From PGYR01 sp034670025 (GTDB taxonomy: Bacteria > Bacteroidota > Ignavibacteria > Kapaibacteriales > UBA2268): a DNA stretch of 64,000 nucleotides. The notes under the pieces were generated by a model. It was given only the letters and a program-made list of their open reading frames with translations, was not told the origin of the DNA and did not search any database. This document shows positions 43,630 to 53,624 of the stretch, one piece after another. The stretch's first letter is position 1. Each line of letters starts with the position of its first letter. The position numbers were made by a program, and so were the translations under genes. Location of the stretch: positions 278,080 to 342,079 of the forward strand of contig JAXMOE010000003.1 of assembly GCA_034670025.1 (NCBI GenBank), written 5' to 3'.

Positions 43630-44973
43630 ATGAAAAAGAAAATAGATTTAGCTAAAAGTGAATTCACAATAGCAAGGACTTATCAGGAATTTACCTCAAA
43701 CACTTCTTCAAGTGGTATCATACTTATAATATGTACACTTATTGCTATGATATGGGCTAACTCACCTTGGTGGGAGTCTTATTTTGAGTTGTGGAACACG
43801 CATTTCAAAGTTGGAATTGGCGATTTTATGCTCGATAAGAGTTTACATCACTGGATAAATGATTTACTTATGGTGGTGTTCTTTTTCTTAGTTGGCCTTG
43901 AAATAAAACGTGAAGTGTTGATTGGCGAGCTTTCCACAGTAAGGAAAGCCATGCTACCTATTGCCGGAGCTTTGGGCGGAATAATTGTTCCAGCTGGAAT
44001 CTATGCGGCATTTAACTTTGGTGGTGAAGGTATGCACGGCTGGGCTATCCCAATGGCTACTGATATTGCTTTTGCATTGGGTGTGTTATATATGCTCGGT
44101 GACAAAGTACCCAACTCGCTCAGGGTATTCCTTGCGGCACTTGCCATAGTTGATGATATTGCAGCAGTTATTGTTATTGCTATTTTCTATACCTCATCAA
44201 TAAATCTATTTTACTTGCTGATTAGTTTACTTTTCGTTTTTGTAATGGTAGTTGGGAACAGACTGAAAATAATAAGCCCTCTTTTTTACTTAGGATTAGG
44301 TGGCATTGTTTGGTTTGCAATGCTAAAATCTGGAGTTCATGCTACTATAGCAGGTGTGTTGACTGCATTCACAATTCCTTCTTATGCACTTTTGGACAAA
44401 CAAAAATTCGTAGATAATACAGAAGGACTTTGGGGTAAATTCAAATCGAAGTTATTCCACAAAGATACTGATTTCCTAACCGAATATGAATCTGACGCAC
44501 TATATAATATGGATTTGCTTTCTAAAAAAGTGCAGCCCTTGTTACTCAGATTAGAAAGAGGAATAGACGAATATGTAGCATTCGGTATTATGCCACTTTT
44601 TGCCCTGTCCAATGCAGGTATTCACTTCGGTGATTTCTATTTGGGTGCGTTGATTAATCCTGTTACTGTTGGTGTTTTTGTTGGCCTATTCGTTGGTAAA
44701 CAAATTGGAGTTACCGCCTTTGTTTGGGTTGCCAACAAATTTGGAATTATTAGCTTACAAAAAGACATCCCTTTCAAGCAGTATTACTATGTGTCAATAC
44801 TGACTGGTATTGGATTCACAATGTCGCTATTTATTTCAGCTCTATCGTTTGGGAACGGTGCACCACAAGAAATGTACTCTAAAACTGGTATCTTATTAGC
44901 ATCAGTGTTCTCTGGAGCATTGGGCTATATACTATTACGCAGATCCCTGAATAAACAAGAATCTGCGGCATAG
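43630..44973 (+). CDS. nhaA: Na+/H+ antiporter NhaA
   Basis: The 447-residue inner-membrane antiporter exchanges 2 H+ for Na+. Starting at MKKKIDLAKSEF, it has NSPWWESYFELWNTHF, FFLVGLEIKREVLIGEL, PMATDIAFALGVL, ALAIVDDIAAVIVIAIFYT with the twin Asp that bind Na+ near residues 177-178, and GIMPLFALSNAGI plus GIGFTMSLFI late. There are 12 spans. The upstream in-frame ATG at 43579 would add 17 polar residues and is unlikely. It is convergent with the aspartase gene. Confidence 0.96.
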   Translation: MKKKIDLAKSEFTIARTYQEFTSNTSSSGIILIICTLIAMIWANSPWWESYFELWNTHFKVGIGDFMLDKSLHHWINDLLMVVFFFLVGLEIKREVLIGELSTVRKAMLPIAGALGGIIVPAGIYAAFNFGGEGMHGWAIPMATDIAFALGVLYMLGDKVPNSLRVFLAALAIVDDIAAVIVIAIFYTSSINLFYLLISLLFVFVMVVGNRLKIISPLFYLGLGGIVWFAMLKSGVHATIAGVLTAFTIPSYALLDKQKFVDNTEGLWGKFKSKLFHKDTDFLTEYESDALYNMDLLSKKVQPLLLRLERGIDEYVAFGIMPLFALSNAGIHFGDFYLGALINPVTVGVFVGLFVGKQIGVTAFVWVANKFGIISLQKDIPFKQYYYVSILTGIGFTMSLFISALSFGNGAPQEMYSKTGILLASVFSGALGYILLRRSLNKQESAA

Positions 44974-45009
44974 TTTGTAGTTAAGAATTTTTTAAGAAAA
45001 TTAGATGCG

Positions 45010-46857
45010 TTATATCATTCTATTAGGTGATAGAAATGCGTCTAATTCTTTTTTAGTCATCAGCTTTCTGTCTAAAGCTAATTGATAAACGCTGTTGTTT
45101 GTAGCCATAGCTTCTTTTGCTAAGCTAGAACAAACTTCATACCCAAGCTTAGGGACTAAGGCCGTAACTAAGCCAATGCTGTTCTGAACCATCAATTTCA
45201 GATGATCTTCGTTTGCAGTTATCCCGTTCACACAACGAGTGGCCAAAGTCTGGATTCCATTTTTCAAATGTAGTGTGCTTTCGAAAATACTTACAGCTAT
45301 GACAGGCTCCATCACATTAAGCTGTAATTGACCAGCTTCGGCCGCCATAGTTACAGTCAAGTCATTACCAATCACATTATATGCAATTTGGTTCACTACT
45401 TCTGGTATAACTGGGTTTACTTTACCGGGCATAATGGAAGAACCAGGTTGAACTTTTGGTAAGTTAATCTCCCAAAGTCCTGCTCTTGGGCCTGAGCTGA
45501 GTAATCTCAAATCATTACATATTTTGGATAGCTTTACAGCTAATCTTTTTAATGCAGAAGAATACATAACAAAAGAGCCCGTGTCTTGTGTTGCTTCTAC
45601 CAAATCGACTGCCGACCGCAGTTTGTAACCACTTATTTCTTTCAAATATCCGACTGCTATTTTTTTATACTTAGGGTTAGCATTTAGCCCAGTACCAATA
45701 GCAGTACCACCTAAGTTAATCTCATTGAACAAGCTTGCATTTTCTTTCAATCGGTCTATTTCTTCTTTCAATGTATTAGCAAAAGTCGCAAACTCCTGAC
45801 CCAAAGTCATAGGTACAGCATCTTGGAGTTGAGTTCTACCAACTTTCAGAATTCCTGAAAATTCTTTTGACTTCTTACTGAATTCTTCTATTAATCCTTC
45901 TAACTCATAAATTAGCTTCTCATTAAAGTGGAGTAACGTAATTTTCAATGCCGTTGGGTAAACATCATTAGTCGATTGAGCAAAGTTAACATGATTATTG
46001 GGGTGACAATATTGGTATTCACCTAACTCTTTACCCATTAACTTCAGTGCACGGTTGGAAATTACTTCATTGGCATTCATATTAGTTGAAGTACCAGCTC
46101 CACCTTGGAACATATCTACAATAAAGTGAGTGTGGTATTTCCCTTGCAATATCTCATCACACGCTTCAATTATCGCATCAGCTATTTTGGGTTCTAACTC
46201 GCCCAAATCTTTGTTTGCTTTGGCCGCTGCTTGTTTTACCATAGCCAATGATTTTATAAAGCGAGGGAACAGTCTGAGTGTTATTCCACTTATATTAAAA
46301 TTTTCCGCAGCCCTGAGTGATTGGATTCCATATAGTGCATCTTCTGGCACTAATTTCTCCCCAATCATATCGTATTCTGTTCGAGTAGCACCAGTAGAAT
46401 AGCGCATAGCTATATTATCTCCACTGTGTGTATTTCGCATTCTACGGGAAATCATTCTGGAAGCTGCCGCTATCAGTTTCACCATTATTTTGGTGTGATT
46501 TTCCATCATTCTGGAATAATCCTTTCTATCTAAAACTAATAAACGACAATCCGACCCTGCTTTAGCCGAGAGTGAATACGGATAATTGTCCATCAATGAA
46601 CCTTCACCAAAGATTTCATTCCTTTTGAAACGGTTTATAGTCTTAGTTTTTCCGCCATCCCTAGTAGCAAATTCAGAAATAGTTCCTTTTTGAATAACAT
46701 AGAGGCAGTCTCTGTTTTCTCCCTGCTCTACTATTATTTCGCCTTTTTTGAATTCCTTAACTTCCATGTGTTGTGCACATATATGCCTTTGTTCGTCACT
46801 CAGTTCATGAAATAGTTCAATACCAAATAGCGCTTTTGAAATTTCTTCTGTCGTCAT
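45010..46857 (-). CDS. Aspartate ammonia-lyase with N-terminal cyclic-nucleotide-binding domain (fusion)
   Basis: The 615-residue protein fuses two domains. Residues about 8-130 form a CNB fold (FHELSDEQRHICAQHM, KKGEIIVEQGE, LYVIQKGTI, then the phosphate cassette IFGEGSLMDNYPYSLSAKA). The usual Arg of the cassette (P-R-x-A) is Tyr here. From about 157 (YDMIGEKLVPEDALYGIQSLRAAENFNIS) the rest is a full aspartase (about 458 residues, near family length): GGAGTSTNMNANEVISNRA, HPNNHVNFAQSTNDVYPTA and the fumarase-superfamily signature GSSIMPGKVNP near residue 470 with the catalytic Ser loop. It deaminates aspartate to fumarate and ammonia. Four adenylate cyclase genes begin about 330 bp upstream on the other strand, so allosteric control by cAMP is an attractive but unproven idea. 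Confidence 0.93.
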   Translation of the reverse strand: MTTEEISKALFGIELFHELSDEQRHICAQHMEVKEFKKGEIIVEQGENRDCLYVIQKGTISEFATRDGGKTKTINRFKRNEIFGEGSLMDNYPYSLSAKAGSDCRLLVLDRKDYSRMMENHTKIMVKLIAAASRMISRRMRNTHSGDNIAMRYSTGATRTEYDMIGEKLVPEDALYGIQSLRAAENFNISGITLRLFPRFIKSLAMVKQAAAKANKDLGELEPKIADAIIEACDEILQGKYHTHFIVDMFQGGAGTSTNMNANEVISNRALKLMGKELGEYQYCHPNNHVNFAQSTNDVYPTALKITLLHFNEKLIYELEGLIEEFSKKSKEFSGILKVGRTQLQDAVPMTLGQEFATFANTLKEEIDRLKENASLFNEINLGGTAIGTGLNANPKYKKIAVGYLKEISGYKLRSAVDLVEATQDTGSFVMYSSALKRLAVKLSKICNDLRLLSSGPRAGLWEINLPKVQPGSSIMPGKVNPVIPEVVNQIAYNVIGNDLTVTMAAEAGQLQLNVMEPVIAVSIFESTLHLKNGIQTLATRCVNGITANEDHLKLMVQNSIGLVTALVPKLGYEVCSSLAKEAMATNNSVYQLALDRKLMTKKELDAFLSPNRMI

Positions 46858-47122
46858 ATTCTGTTAGTATTTTGATTGATTATTGAAGATAAATATTACT
46901 AAATGCAACTTAATGATAATTACAATCAAAAGGGAATAATAGTCAATATTATTAGAGATGATTATCAATCATTAATTGTTTTGTTGTGGAATCTAAATTG
47001 TTCTTGGATATCAGAAAGTTTACTAAAAAGGGCGCTGTTTTTTAGGCTTCAGCATGGGCTTTCTGCACTAATAAAGAAAGATTGCCAAATAATAACAATA
47101 AACTGATGTTTTTAACAATGAC
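46858..47122. other. Divergent intergenic region, no convincing gene
   Basis: An open frame of 67 codons (46903-47106, plus) has no ribosome-binding site, odd composition and no homology I can recognise. Its end overlaps a GCTTCAGCATGGGCT stretch, related to intergenic repeat B at 7125 and 49325. I regard it as non-coding. Confidence 0.5.
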
Positions 47123-47182
47123 ATTTTACTAAATAATTCCTTATGTTGCAATATCTTAAAATCATATTCAAACAGGCAAAGT
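47123..47182 (+). promoter_or_regulatory. Conserved leader/promoter of cyclase gene 1
   Basis: About 60 nt are shared with the leaders at 49453-49512 and 56261-56317: TTACTAAATAATTCC-like start, TATNTTGCARTATC, TTAAAAKCATATTCAAAC and the ribosome-binding site AGG(A)GAAA, all at the same distance from ATG. Three paralogues keeping this much upstream sequence suggests common promoter and 5' leader control. Confidence 0.6.
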
Positions 47183-49291
47183 ATGAAATCAACCTTATTA
47201 TTTCTTATATTAGTGCTTTCAATAAGTATAACAAATAAAGCAACTGCAGACGACAAACCCCTCCAAGGGAAAGCCAAATTAGACTCTCTGGAAGCAGAAC
47301 TACCATACGCTAAGGGAGATACTAATGAGGTTAACTTGTTAATAAACCTTAGCGATGGTTATGCCTTTTTAGATGCTGACAAAGGAATAAAGTTTGGTAA
47401 TCAAAGTGTTGAATTGGCAAATAAAATCAACTGGGAAAAGGGTTTGGCAAAGTGTTACTACACAATTGCTACTTGTTATTACAGTAATAATAACCTCAAA
47501 AAAGCAATGAATTATTTATTGAAATCCTTAGAAGTTAGCAGGAAAACAGGAAATAAACGTGAAATTGCTCAATCTTTAGGCAATATTGGTATTTTGTACG
47601 AAATTCAAACCGATAATACTAAAGCTTTAGAGTATTACAGTAAGGCTGTTAGAATGAATAAAGAGATTGGAAACAATGTTAATCTAGCAATGAATTTAAG
47701 TAATATAGGTGTAGTTTATGAAAATCAATCTAATTATCCAAAAGCACTAGACTACTTTTTTAAAGCATTGAAGTTAAATGAAAAAACAAATACTTCAATT
47801 AGTATGGTAGCTAATTTAAGTAATATAGGATTAATTTATAAAAAATTAGGCAATAGTACCAAAGCACTAAAATATAGTCTGAAAGCCTTAGAAATTGCAG
47901 AAAAAAATGAATATAAAAGAAAGACTGCATCTATACTTTTAAATGTAGCAGTGTTATATAAAATTTCATCTGATTATAAGAAGGCTATGAGTTATAACCT
48001 AAGAGCATTAAAGCTAAACAAAGAACTAAAAGCATATCACAATTTAGCATTGAATTATTCTAACATTGGAAATTTAAAAAAATTTGAGTCTAATTACTCA
48101 GAAGCTCTAAATTATTATAAAAAAGCCTTAATCCTATATGAAGAGTATGGTAGTATAAAAGATGTTGCCTCTATTTATTTGAGTTTTGCTAGTTTATACA
48201 TTGATTTAAATGCCCCTGAGACAAATGCAAAGTTCTGGGATGAACTAAGAGTAGTTGAGGGTTTAAATAAAGAAATAAGCTTAGAGAGGGCTATTAATTA
48301 TCTAACTCAATCAAAAAGCATTTATATTGAAATTAAAGATCAATTTCGACTGAGTAAAACTTATAATTTGTTACATAAAGCAAATAACTTGAAAGGTAAT
48401 TACCATAAATCATTAGAGTATTATAAACAATACAAACAATTACAAGATTCCATCTTCTCACAAAATAATGCTGACAAAATAGCTGCCTTAGAAAAGGCCA
48501 GAGAAGATGATCTAAAGCAAAAAGAAATAGAAAAACAGAAGCTGAAAATAGCAGAACAAGAGAAGCGAGAAAAGTTAATTCTATACTTTTCCATTGGGTT
48601 TATTATAGTCATGGCGGTAGTAATGTTCATTATCTATCGATTGCTAAAACGCTCAGACAAACTACTTTACAACGTACTTCCAGTTAGTATAGCCAAACGA
48701 TTGAAGAACAAAGAACACCCCATCTCCGATTACTTCACCCAAGCATCTATTGTGTTTATTGATATAGTGAACTTTACAGAAATGGCGAAAAATGAAGACC
48801 CGCGAAAGTTAGTGGAAGCTCTCAATGCCATATTCACAAGCTATGACACTATTGCTAAAAAGTATGGATTGGAGAAAATAAAAACCATAGGCGATAGCTA
48901 TATGGCAGCGGCAGGAATACCAGAAGTGCAGAAAGACAACACCCACAGAGCCGCCCAAATGGCGCTGGAAGTAAAAGAAATGATGAGCGATTACCGAACA
49001 GCCAATGGGGTAAAAATAGAAGTGAGAATAGGACTAGACTGCGGACCAGTAGTAGCTGGAGTGATTGGAGAAAACAAATTCATCTACGATATGTGGTCCG
49101 ATGCCGTAAACACTGCTAGCCGTATGGAATCAACTTCAGAATCAGGTCAGGTACATATAACGGAGTGTTTCAAAGAAGCAGTTAGTGAATACGATGAATT
49201 CGATTATGTGGAACGTGGTGAGATAGAGATAAAGGGTAAGGGCAAGATGAAGACTTATTATATTGCTGATAAGGAAATGGAAATTGTGTAG
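47183..49291 (+). CDS. Receptor-type class III adenylate cyclase with periplasmic TPR sensor (paralogue 1)
   Basis: The 702-residue protein has a signal peptide (MKSTLLFLILVLSISITNKATA), then the family linker LQGKAKLDSLEAELPYAKGDTNEVNLL. About eight TPRs span residues 60-420, a charged coiled coil (KAREDDLKQKEIEKQK) lies near 445 and one span at 463-486. A LLYNVLPVSIAKRLK dimerisation helix follows, then the cyclase domain (520-690). Active-site residues are complete: metal Asp in FIDIVNFTEM and IGDSYM; the purine-selecting Lys (KIKTIGD) and Asp (YDMWSDAVN), both of the ATP type; and Asn/Arg in VNTASRM. It should make cAMP in the cytosol in response to TPR ligands in the periplasm. It is the intact model for the array. 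Confidence 0.93.
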   Translation: MKSTLLFLILVLSISITNKATADDKPLQGKAKLDSLEAELPYAKGDTNEVNLLINLSDGYAFLDADKGIKFGNQSVELANKINWEKGLAKCYYTIATCYYSNNNLKKAMNYLLKSLEVSRKTGNKREIAQSLGNIGILYEIQTDNTKALEYYSKAVRMNKEIGNNVNLAMNLSNIGVVYENQSNYPKALDYFFKALKLNEKTNTSISMVANLSNIGLIYKKLGNSTKALKYSLKALEIAEKNEYKRKTASILLNVAVLYKISSDYKKAMSYNLRALKLNKELKAYHNLALNYSNIGNLKKFESNYSEALNYYKKALILYEEYGSIKDVASIYLSFASLYIDLNAPETNAKFWDELRVVEGLNKEISLERAINYLTQSKSIYIEIKDQFRLSKTYNLLHKANNLKGNYHKSLEYYKQYKQLQDSIFSQNNADKIAALEKAREDDLKQKEIEKQKLKIAEQEKREKLILYFSIGFIIVMAVVMFIIYRLLKRSDKLLYNVLPVSIAKRLKNKEHPISDYFTQASIVFIDIVNFTEMAKNEDPRKLVEALNAIFTSYDTIAKKYGLEKIKTIGDSYMAAAGIPEVQKDNTHRAAQMALEVKEMMSDYRTANGVKIEVRIGLDCGPVVAGVIGENKFIYDMWSDAVNTASRMESTSESGQVHITECFKEAVSEYDEFDYVERGEIEIKGKGKMKTYYIADKEMEIV

Positions 49292-49324
49292 TGACGCATT
49301 GCATACGTCTTCGAACAATAGTGC

Positions 49325-49350
49325 TGCTTGTCACGTCTTTAGCTTGGGCT
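49325..49350. repeat. Dispersed intergenic repeat B
   Basis: TGCTTGTCACGTCTTTAGC and the following TTGGGCT match 7125-7151 at 23 of 26 positions. A shorter relative (GCTTCAGCATGGGCT) lies near 47046. All are between genes. Confidence 0.5.
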
Positions 49351-49452
49351 ATCTGATTTAGTTAGTACGTTGAGCTTGTACTTCGACATTGCTCAGCAAC
49401 CATCGAAACGCACTTACTTCTCGAGTTCGATTCAAGTGGCTTAATGAACTTT

Positions 49453-49512
49453 TTTTTACTAAATAATTCCATATATTGCAATATCATAAAATCATATTCA
49501 ACCAGGAGAAAT
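49453..49512 (+). promoter_or_regulatory. Conserved leader/promoter of cyclase gene 2
   Basis: Second copy of the 60-nt leader (TTTTTACTAAATAATTCC, TATATTGCAATATC, CATATTCAACCAGGAGAAAT) directly before the start codon. It is closest to the copy at 47123. Confidence 0.6.
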
Positions 49513-51485
49513 ATGAAATCAATACTTTTTACACTATTATTAGTGCTATCTTTAGGGCTAACATACCAAGCCACAGCCGACGACAAACCCTTAACGGGTC
49601 AGGCCAAAATAGACTCACTTATCGCAGAGCTGTCCAATGCCGAGGGTGATACGAATGAGGTGAATTTGTTAAGAGGTCTATCTTTTGAATATAGAGGGTT
49701 TGATTCTGATTTAGGACTCAAATATGGTAAAAAAGGACTTGCGTTAGCTAAAGAAATTGATTGGAAAAAAGGTATGGCAAAGTGCTACAATTCATTAGCC
49801 GTTAACAATGCTGTAAAAGCTAATTATGTTAACGCATTGGATTATTGGGGCAAATCATTAAAAATTAATGAAACACTTGGTAATAAAAATGGGGTCGCAA
49901 AAAATTTAGGAAATATGAGTATTGTTTATTACGAACAATCTAACTACCCGAAAGCTTTAGAGTTTCTTGTAAAATCATTAAAAATAAATAGAGAACTTGA
50001 CAATAAAAATGGGGTTGCTAATAATTTGGGTACTATGGGTATTATATATTATGAGCAATCTAATCACTCAAAGGCACTTGAATATTTTTTGAAATCATTA
50101 AAAATTAGTGAAGAAATTGGTGATAGACATGGTGCTGCAATAGTTCTAGTAAATATAGCAAACAATCTGATTATCCAAAAGCATTAGAGTATTTTTTAAA
50201 ATCATTAGAAATATTCCAAGAGTTAGATCTAAAGAAAGGATTAGCTGGCAATCTAGGTAATATTGGTGTACTTTACTCGAATCAATCTAATTATTCTAAG
50301 GCCTTAGAATACTACACAAAAGCATTAGCAATTAACAAAGAACTTGGCGATAGATATGCAACTGCAATAAATTTAGGAAATATGGGCGAATTATATTTAA
50401 AACTTTCTCGAGATAGTGTCCAGATTAATCCAAATGAACTAAGCGAGTATTTAAGCTTAAGTAAAGAAGTAAACATGAATAAATCAATAGAGTTTTCTAT
50501 TGAATCAATTAGAATATTTGAAGAAATTGGAGCTACACATAGGGTTAGTAATATTTATAATATACTAGCAAAGGCATACAAACAAAAAGGTGAATATAAA
50601 AAGTGGGGTGAAGCACTCGAAGAACACCACAAGTTAAAAGATTCTGTATTCAACCAAGAAAACAATGACAAAATAGCCGCCTTAGAAAAAGCCAGAGAAG
50701 ACGACCTGAAGCAAAAGGAAATAGAAAAACAGAAGCTAAAAATCGCTGAACAAGAGAAGCGTGAACGCTTGATACTCTACTTCTCTATTGGGTTTATCAT
50801 TGTTATGGCCGTGGTTATGCTTATCATCTACCGACTACTTAAACGCTCAGACAAGCTTCTTTATAACGTACTCCCAGTCAGTATAGCCAAGCGTTTAAAA
50901 AACAAAGAACACCCCATTTCTGATTACTTCACTCAGGCATCAATCGTGTTTATCGATATAGTGAACTTTACAGAAATGGCTAAGGATAAAGATCCAAGAC
51001 GTGTAGTAGAAGCACTAAACAAGATATTCACCCACTATGACACAATAGCCAACAAGTATGGCTTAGAGAAAATAAAAACCATAGGCGATAGCTACATGGC
51101 AGCAGCAGGAATACCCGAAGTGCAGAAAGACAACACTCACCGAGCCGCCCAAATGGCGCTGGAAGTAAAAGAAATGATGAGTGATTACCACACTGCCGAC
51201 GGCACCAAAACAGAAGTAAGAATTGGTCTCGATTGTGGCCCAGTAGTAGCTGGTGTAATAGGTGAGAATAAGTTCATCTATGATATGTGGTCCGATGCTG
51301 TAAACACCGCCAGCCGAATGGAAACATCATCGGAATCAGGTCAAGTGCACATAACTGAACGCTTTAAGGAAGCAGTTAGTGAGTACGAAGAATTTGAGTA
51401 CGTGGAGCGTGGTGAGATAGAGATAAAAGGTAAAGGCATGATGAAGACTTATTTTATCGAAAACAGAAAGGTAGAAAGTGTTTAG
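49513..51485 (+). pseudogene. TPR-adenylate cyclase (paralogue 2), split by a frameshift
   Basis: ATG 49513 opens a signal peptide (MKSILFTLLLVLSLGLTYQATA) and TPRs, and the frame ends at 50187. From about 50161 the reading continues in another frame (SKQSDYPKALEYFLKSLEIFQELDLKKG ...) without stops to 51485. It covers the remaining TPRs, coiled coil, span and complete cyclase domain (FIDIVNFTEM, KTIGDSYM, YDMWSDAVNTASRM). In neighbouring repeats the sequence between NI and SKQ is GIIYY-like and is missing here. The cause therefore looks like a short deletion (about 13 nt) within an A/T-rich TPR codon run, not a homopolymer slip. The second half could start at an internal ATG (50382) as a membrane-anchored cyclase lacking most sensor repeats. 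Confidence 0.8.
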
Positions 51486-53557
51486 AATTATAATAATTAT
51501 TTGCTTATTGCTCACTACATCGCATGTTTATGCCCAACTATCTGGTCAAGCAAAAATTGACTCGCTTCTCGCAGAGTTGCCAAAAGCAAAAGGTGACACG
51601 AATGAGGTGAAGTTGTTAACCGATTTAAGTTTTAAATATTTCTCAATAAATCCAGATTTAGGAATCGAATATGGTGAAAAGGCAATTGATATTGCAGAAC
51701 GAATAAACTATCAAGTTGGTTTAGCTCAAGCATATAACAATATAGGGGTTAACTATGCTGGAGGGAAAGCAGATTATAAAAATGCATTAATCATGTATAA
51801 AAAGGCTTTAACTATTTATGAGGAGATTAAATATAAATCAGGCATTGGCCCAACTTTAAACAATATAGCACTTATTTATCAATTTGAAGGGGATTTAAGT
51901 AAAGCCATCGAATACTTTCAACAATCAGCAGATCTCGCTAAGGAGAATAATAATAGAAAAGGCTATGCAGGAGCATTAAATAATATAGGTAATATTTTTG
52001 TAGATTGGGGGGAATACGCAAAGTCCCTATCTTATTTTCAGAGGTCTATGAAAATATACACAGAAATAGAAAATCAACCTGGTATATCTTTCTGTTATAC
52101 AAATATTGGATCTATTTATAAAAAAATGTCAGATTATAAAAATGCTTTGGATAATTACAAAAAGTCATTAATGGTTCAAAAGAAAATTGGTGATAAAAGA
52201 GGAGTTGCTAATTCGAAAAACAATATTGGAATACTACTTGTTGAAATGGAGCGATATGAAGAAGCAAAAGAATATCTTCTAGAGTCACTAAATTACTTTT
52301 CTAAATTTAGAAATGAAGAAAGTATTTCTAATGTTTATACAAATTTAGGGATTCTAGAAAAACAACAGTCTAACTATAAAGAATCTCTAGAATTTTTTGA
52401 AAAAACATATAGACTGAGTCTCAAAAAATCAAATAGAATTAGAGTAGCATCAGCAATTGCGAATATTGGCTCTGTTTATTATTCCATGGCAACTGATACC
52501 ACAATGAATGTTAGAGAACTTTATAACTTTGATAAAAGACTCAACTTAAATAGGTCAATCAACTATTTTGAAGAAGCTATAGAAATTTACAAAGAGGAAG
52601 GAGAATTATACAATAGATTAAATTTTTCTAAAGATTTATCTAATGCATATGAGATTATTGGTAAAAAAGACAAAGCTCTGGAATATTATAAAGAATACAA
52701 TTTTTTACAAGACTCCATTTTCAATATTGAAAAGACTCAAAAGATTGCTGCACTCTCGGCTGAAATTAATTTAATCGAAAAGGATAAAGAAATAGAAAAA
52801 CAAAAGTTAAAGATTGCTGAACAAGAGAAAAGAGAAAAACTTATTCTATACTTCTCAATCGGGTTTATTTTAGTGATGGCCGTGGTTATGCTTATCATCT
52901 ACCGACTACTTAAACGCTCAGACAAGCTTCTTTATAACGTACTCCCAGTCAGTTATAGCCAAGCGTTTAAAAAACAAAGAACACCCCATTTCTGATTGCT
53001 TCACTCAGGCATCAATCGTGTTTATCGATATAGTGAACTTTACAGAAATGGCTAAGGATAAAGATCCAAGACGTGTAGTAGAAGCACTAAACAAGATATT
53101 CACCCACTATGACACTATAGCAAATAAGTATGGATTAGAGAAAATCAAAACCATAGGTGATAGCTATATGGCCGCAGCAGGAATACCCGAAGTGCAGAAA
53201 GACAATACCCACAGAGCCGCGCAAATGGCACTAGAAGTAAAACAGCTGATGAGTGACTACCACACTGCCGACGGCACCAAGATAGAAGTTAGAATTGGTC
53301 TTGATTGCGGACCAGTAGTAGCTGGAGTAATTGGAGAGAACAAGTTCATCTACGACATGTGGTCCGATGCAGTAAACACCGCCAGCCGAATGGAAACATC
53401 ATCAGAAGCAGGGCAAGTACATATAACAGACAGATTCAAAGAAGCAGTCAGCGAATACGAAGAGTTTGAGTATGTGGAGCGCGGCGAAATAGAGATAAAA
53501 GGTAAGGGCAAAATGAAGACTTATTATATCGAAAAAAATAAATCTGAGTTAGTATAA
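51478..53557 (+). pseudogene. TPR-adenylate cyclase (paralogue 3), split by a frameshift
   Basis: A GTG at 51478 overlaps the previous stop by 8 nt and opens a signal peptide (VFRIIIIICLLLTTSHVYAQ), the linker LSGQAKIDSLLAELPKAKGDTNEV, about eight TPRs, a coiled coil and the span. An extra T at about 52953 then changes LPVSIAKRLKN into LPVSYSQAFKKQ, and the frame stops at 52995. The cyclase domain continues intact in another frame (FIDIVNFTEM to 53557, all catalytic residues kept). The break lies inside a 240-bp tract nearly identical to paralogue 2. It is expressed only as a fragment unless ribosomes shift. It has no leader copy and depends on the upstream gene. Confidence 0.82.
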
Positions 53558-53624
53558 ATTAGTTTTTTGAAAGTATAACACCTATTTTTACAAAAACATA
53601 AATAACAATTACTTAGGATTACTT

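Noticed and set aside
45010..46857. CRP/FNR transcription factor
   Set aside because: The CNB domain is followed by aspartase, with no helix-turn-helix domain.
46903..47106. 67-codon plus-strand frame between the aspartase and cyclase 1
   Set aside because: No ribosome-binding site, no recognisable fold, and it overlaps a dispersed repeat fragment.
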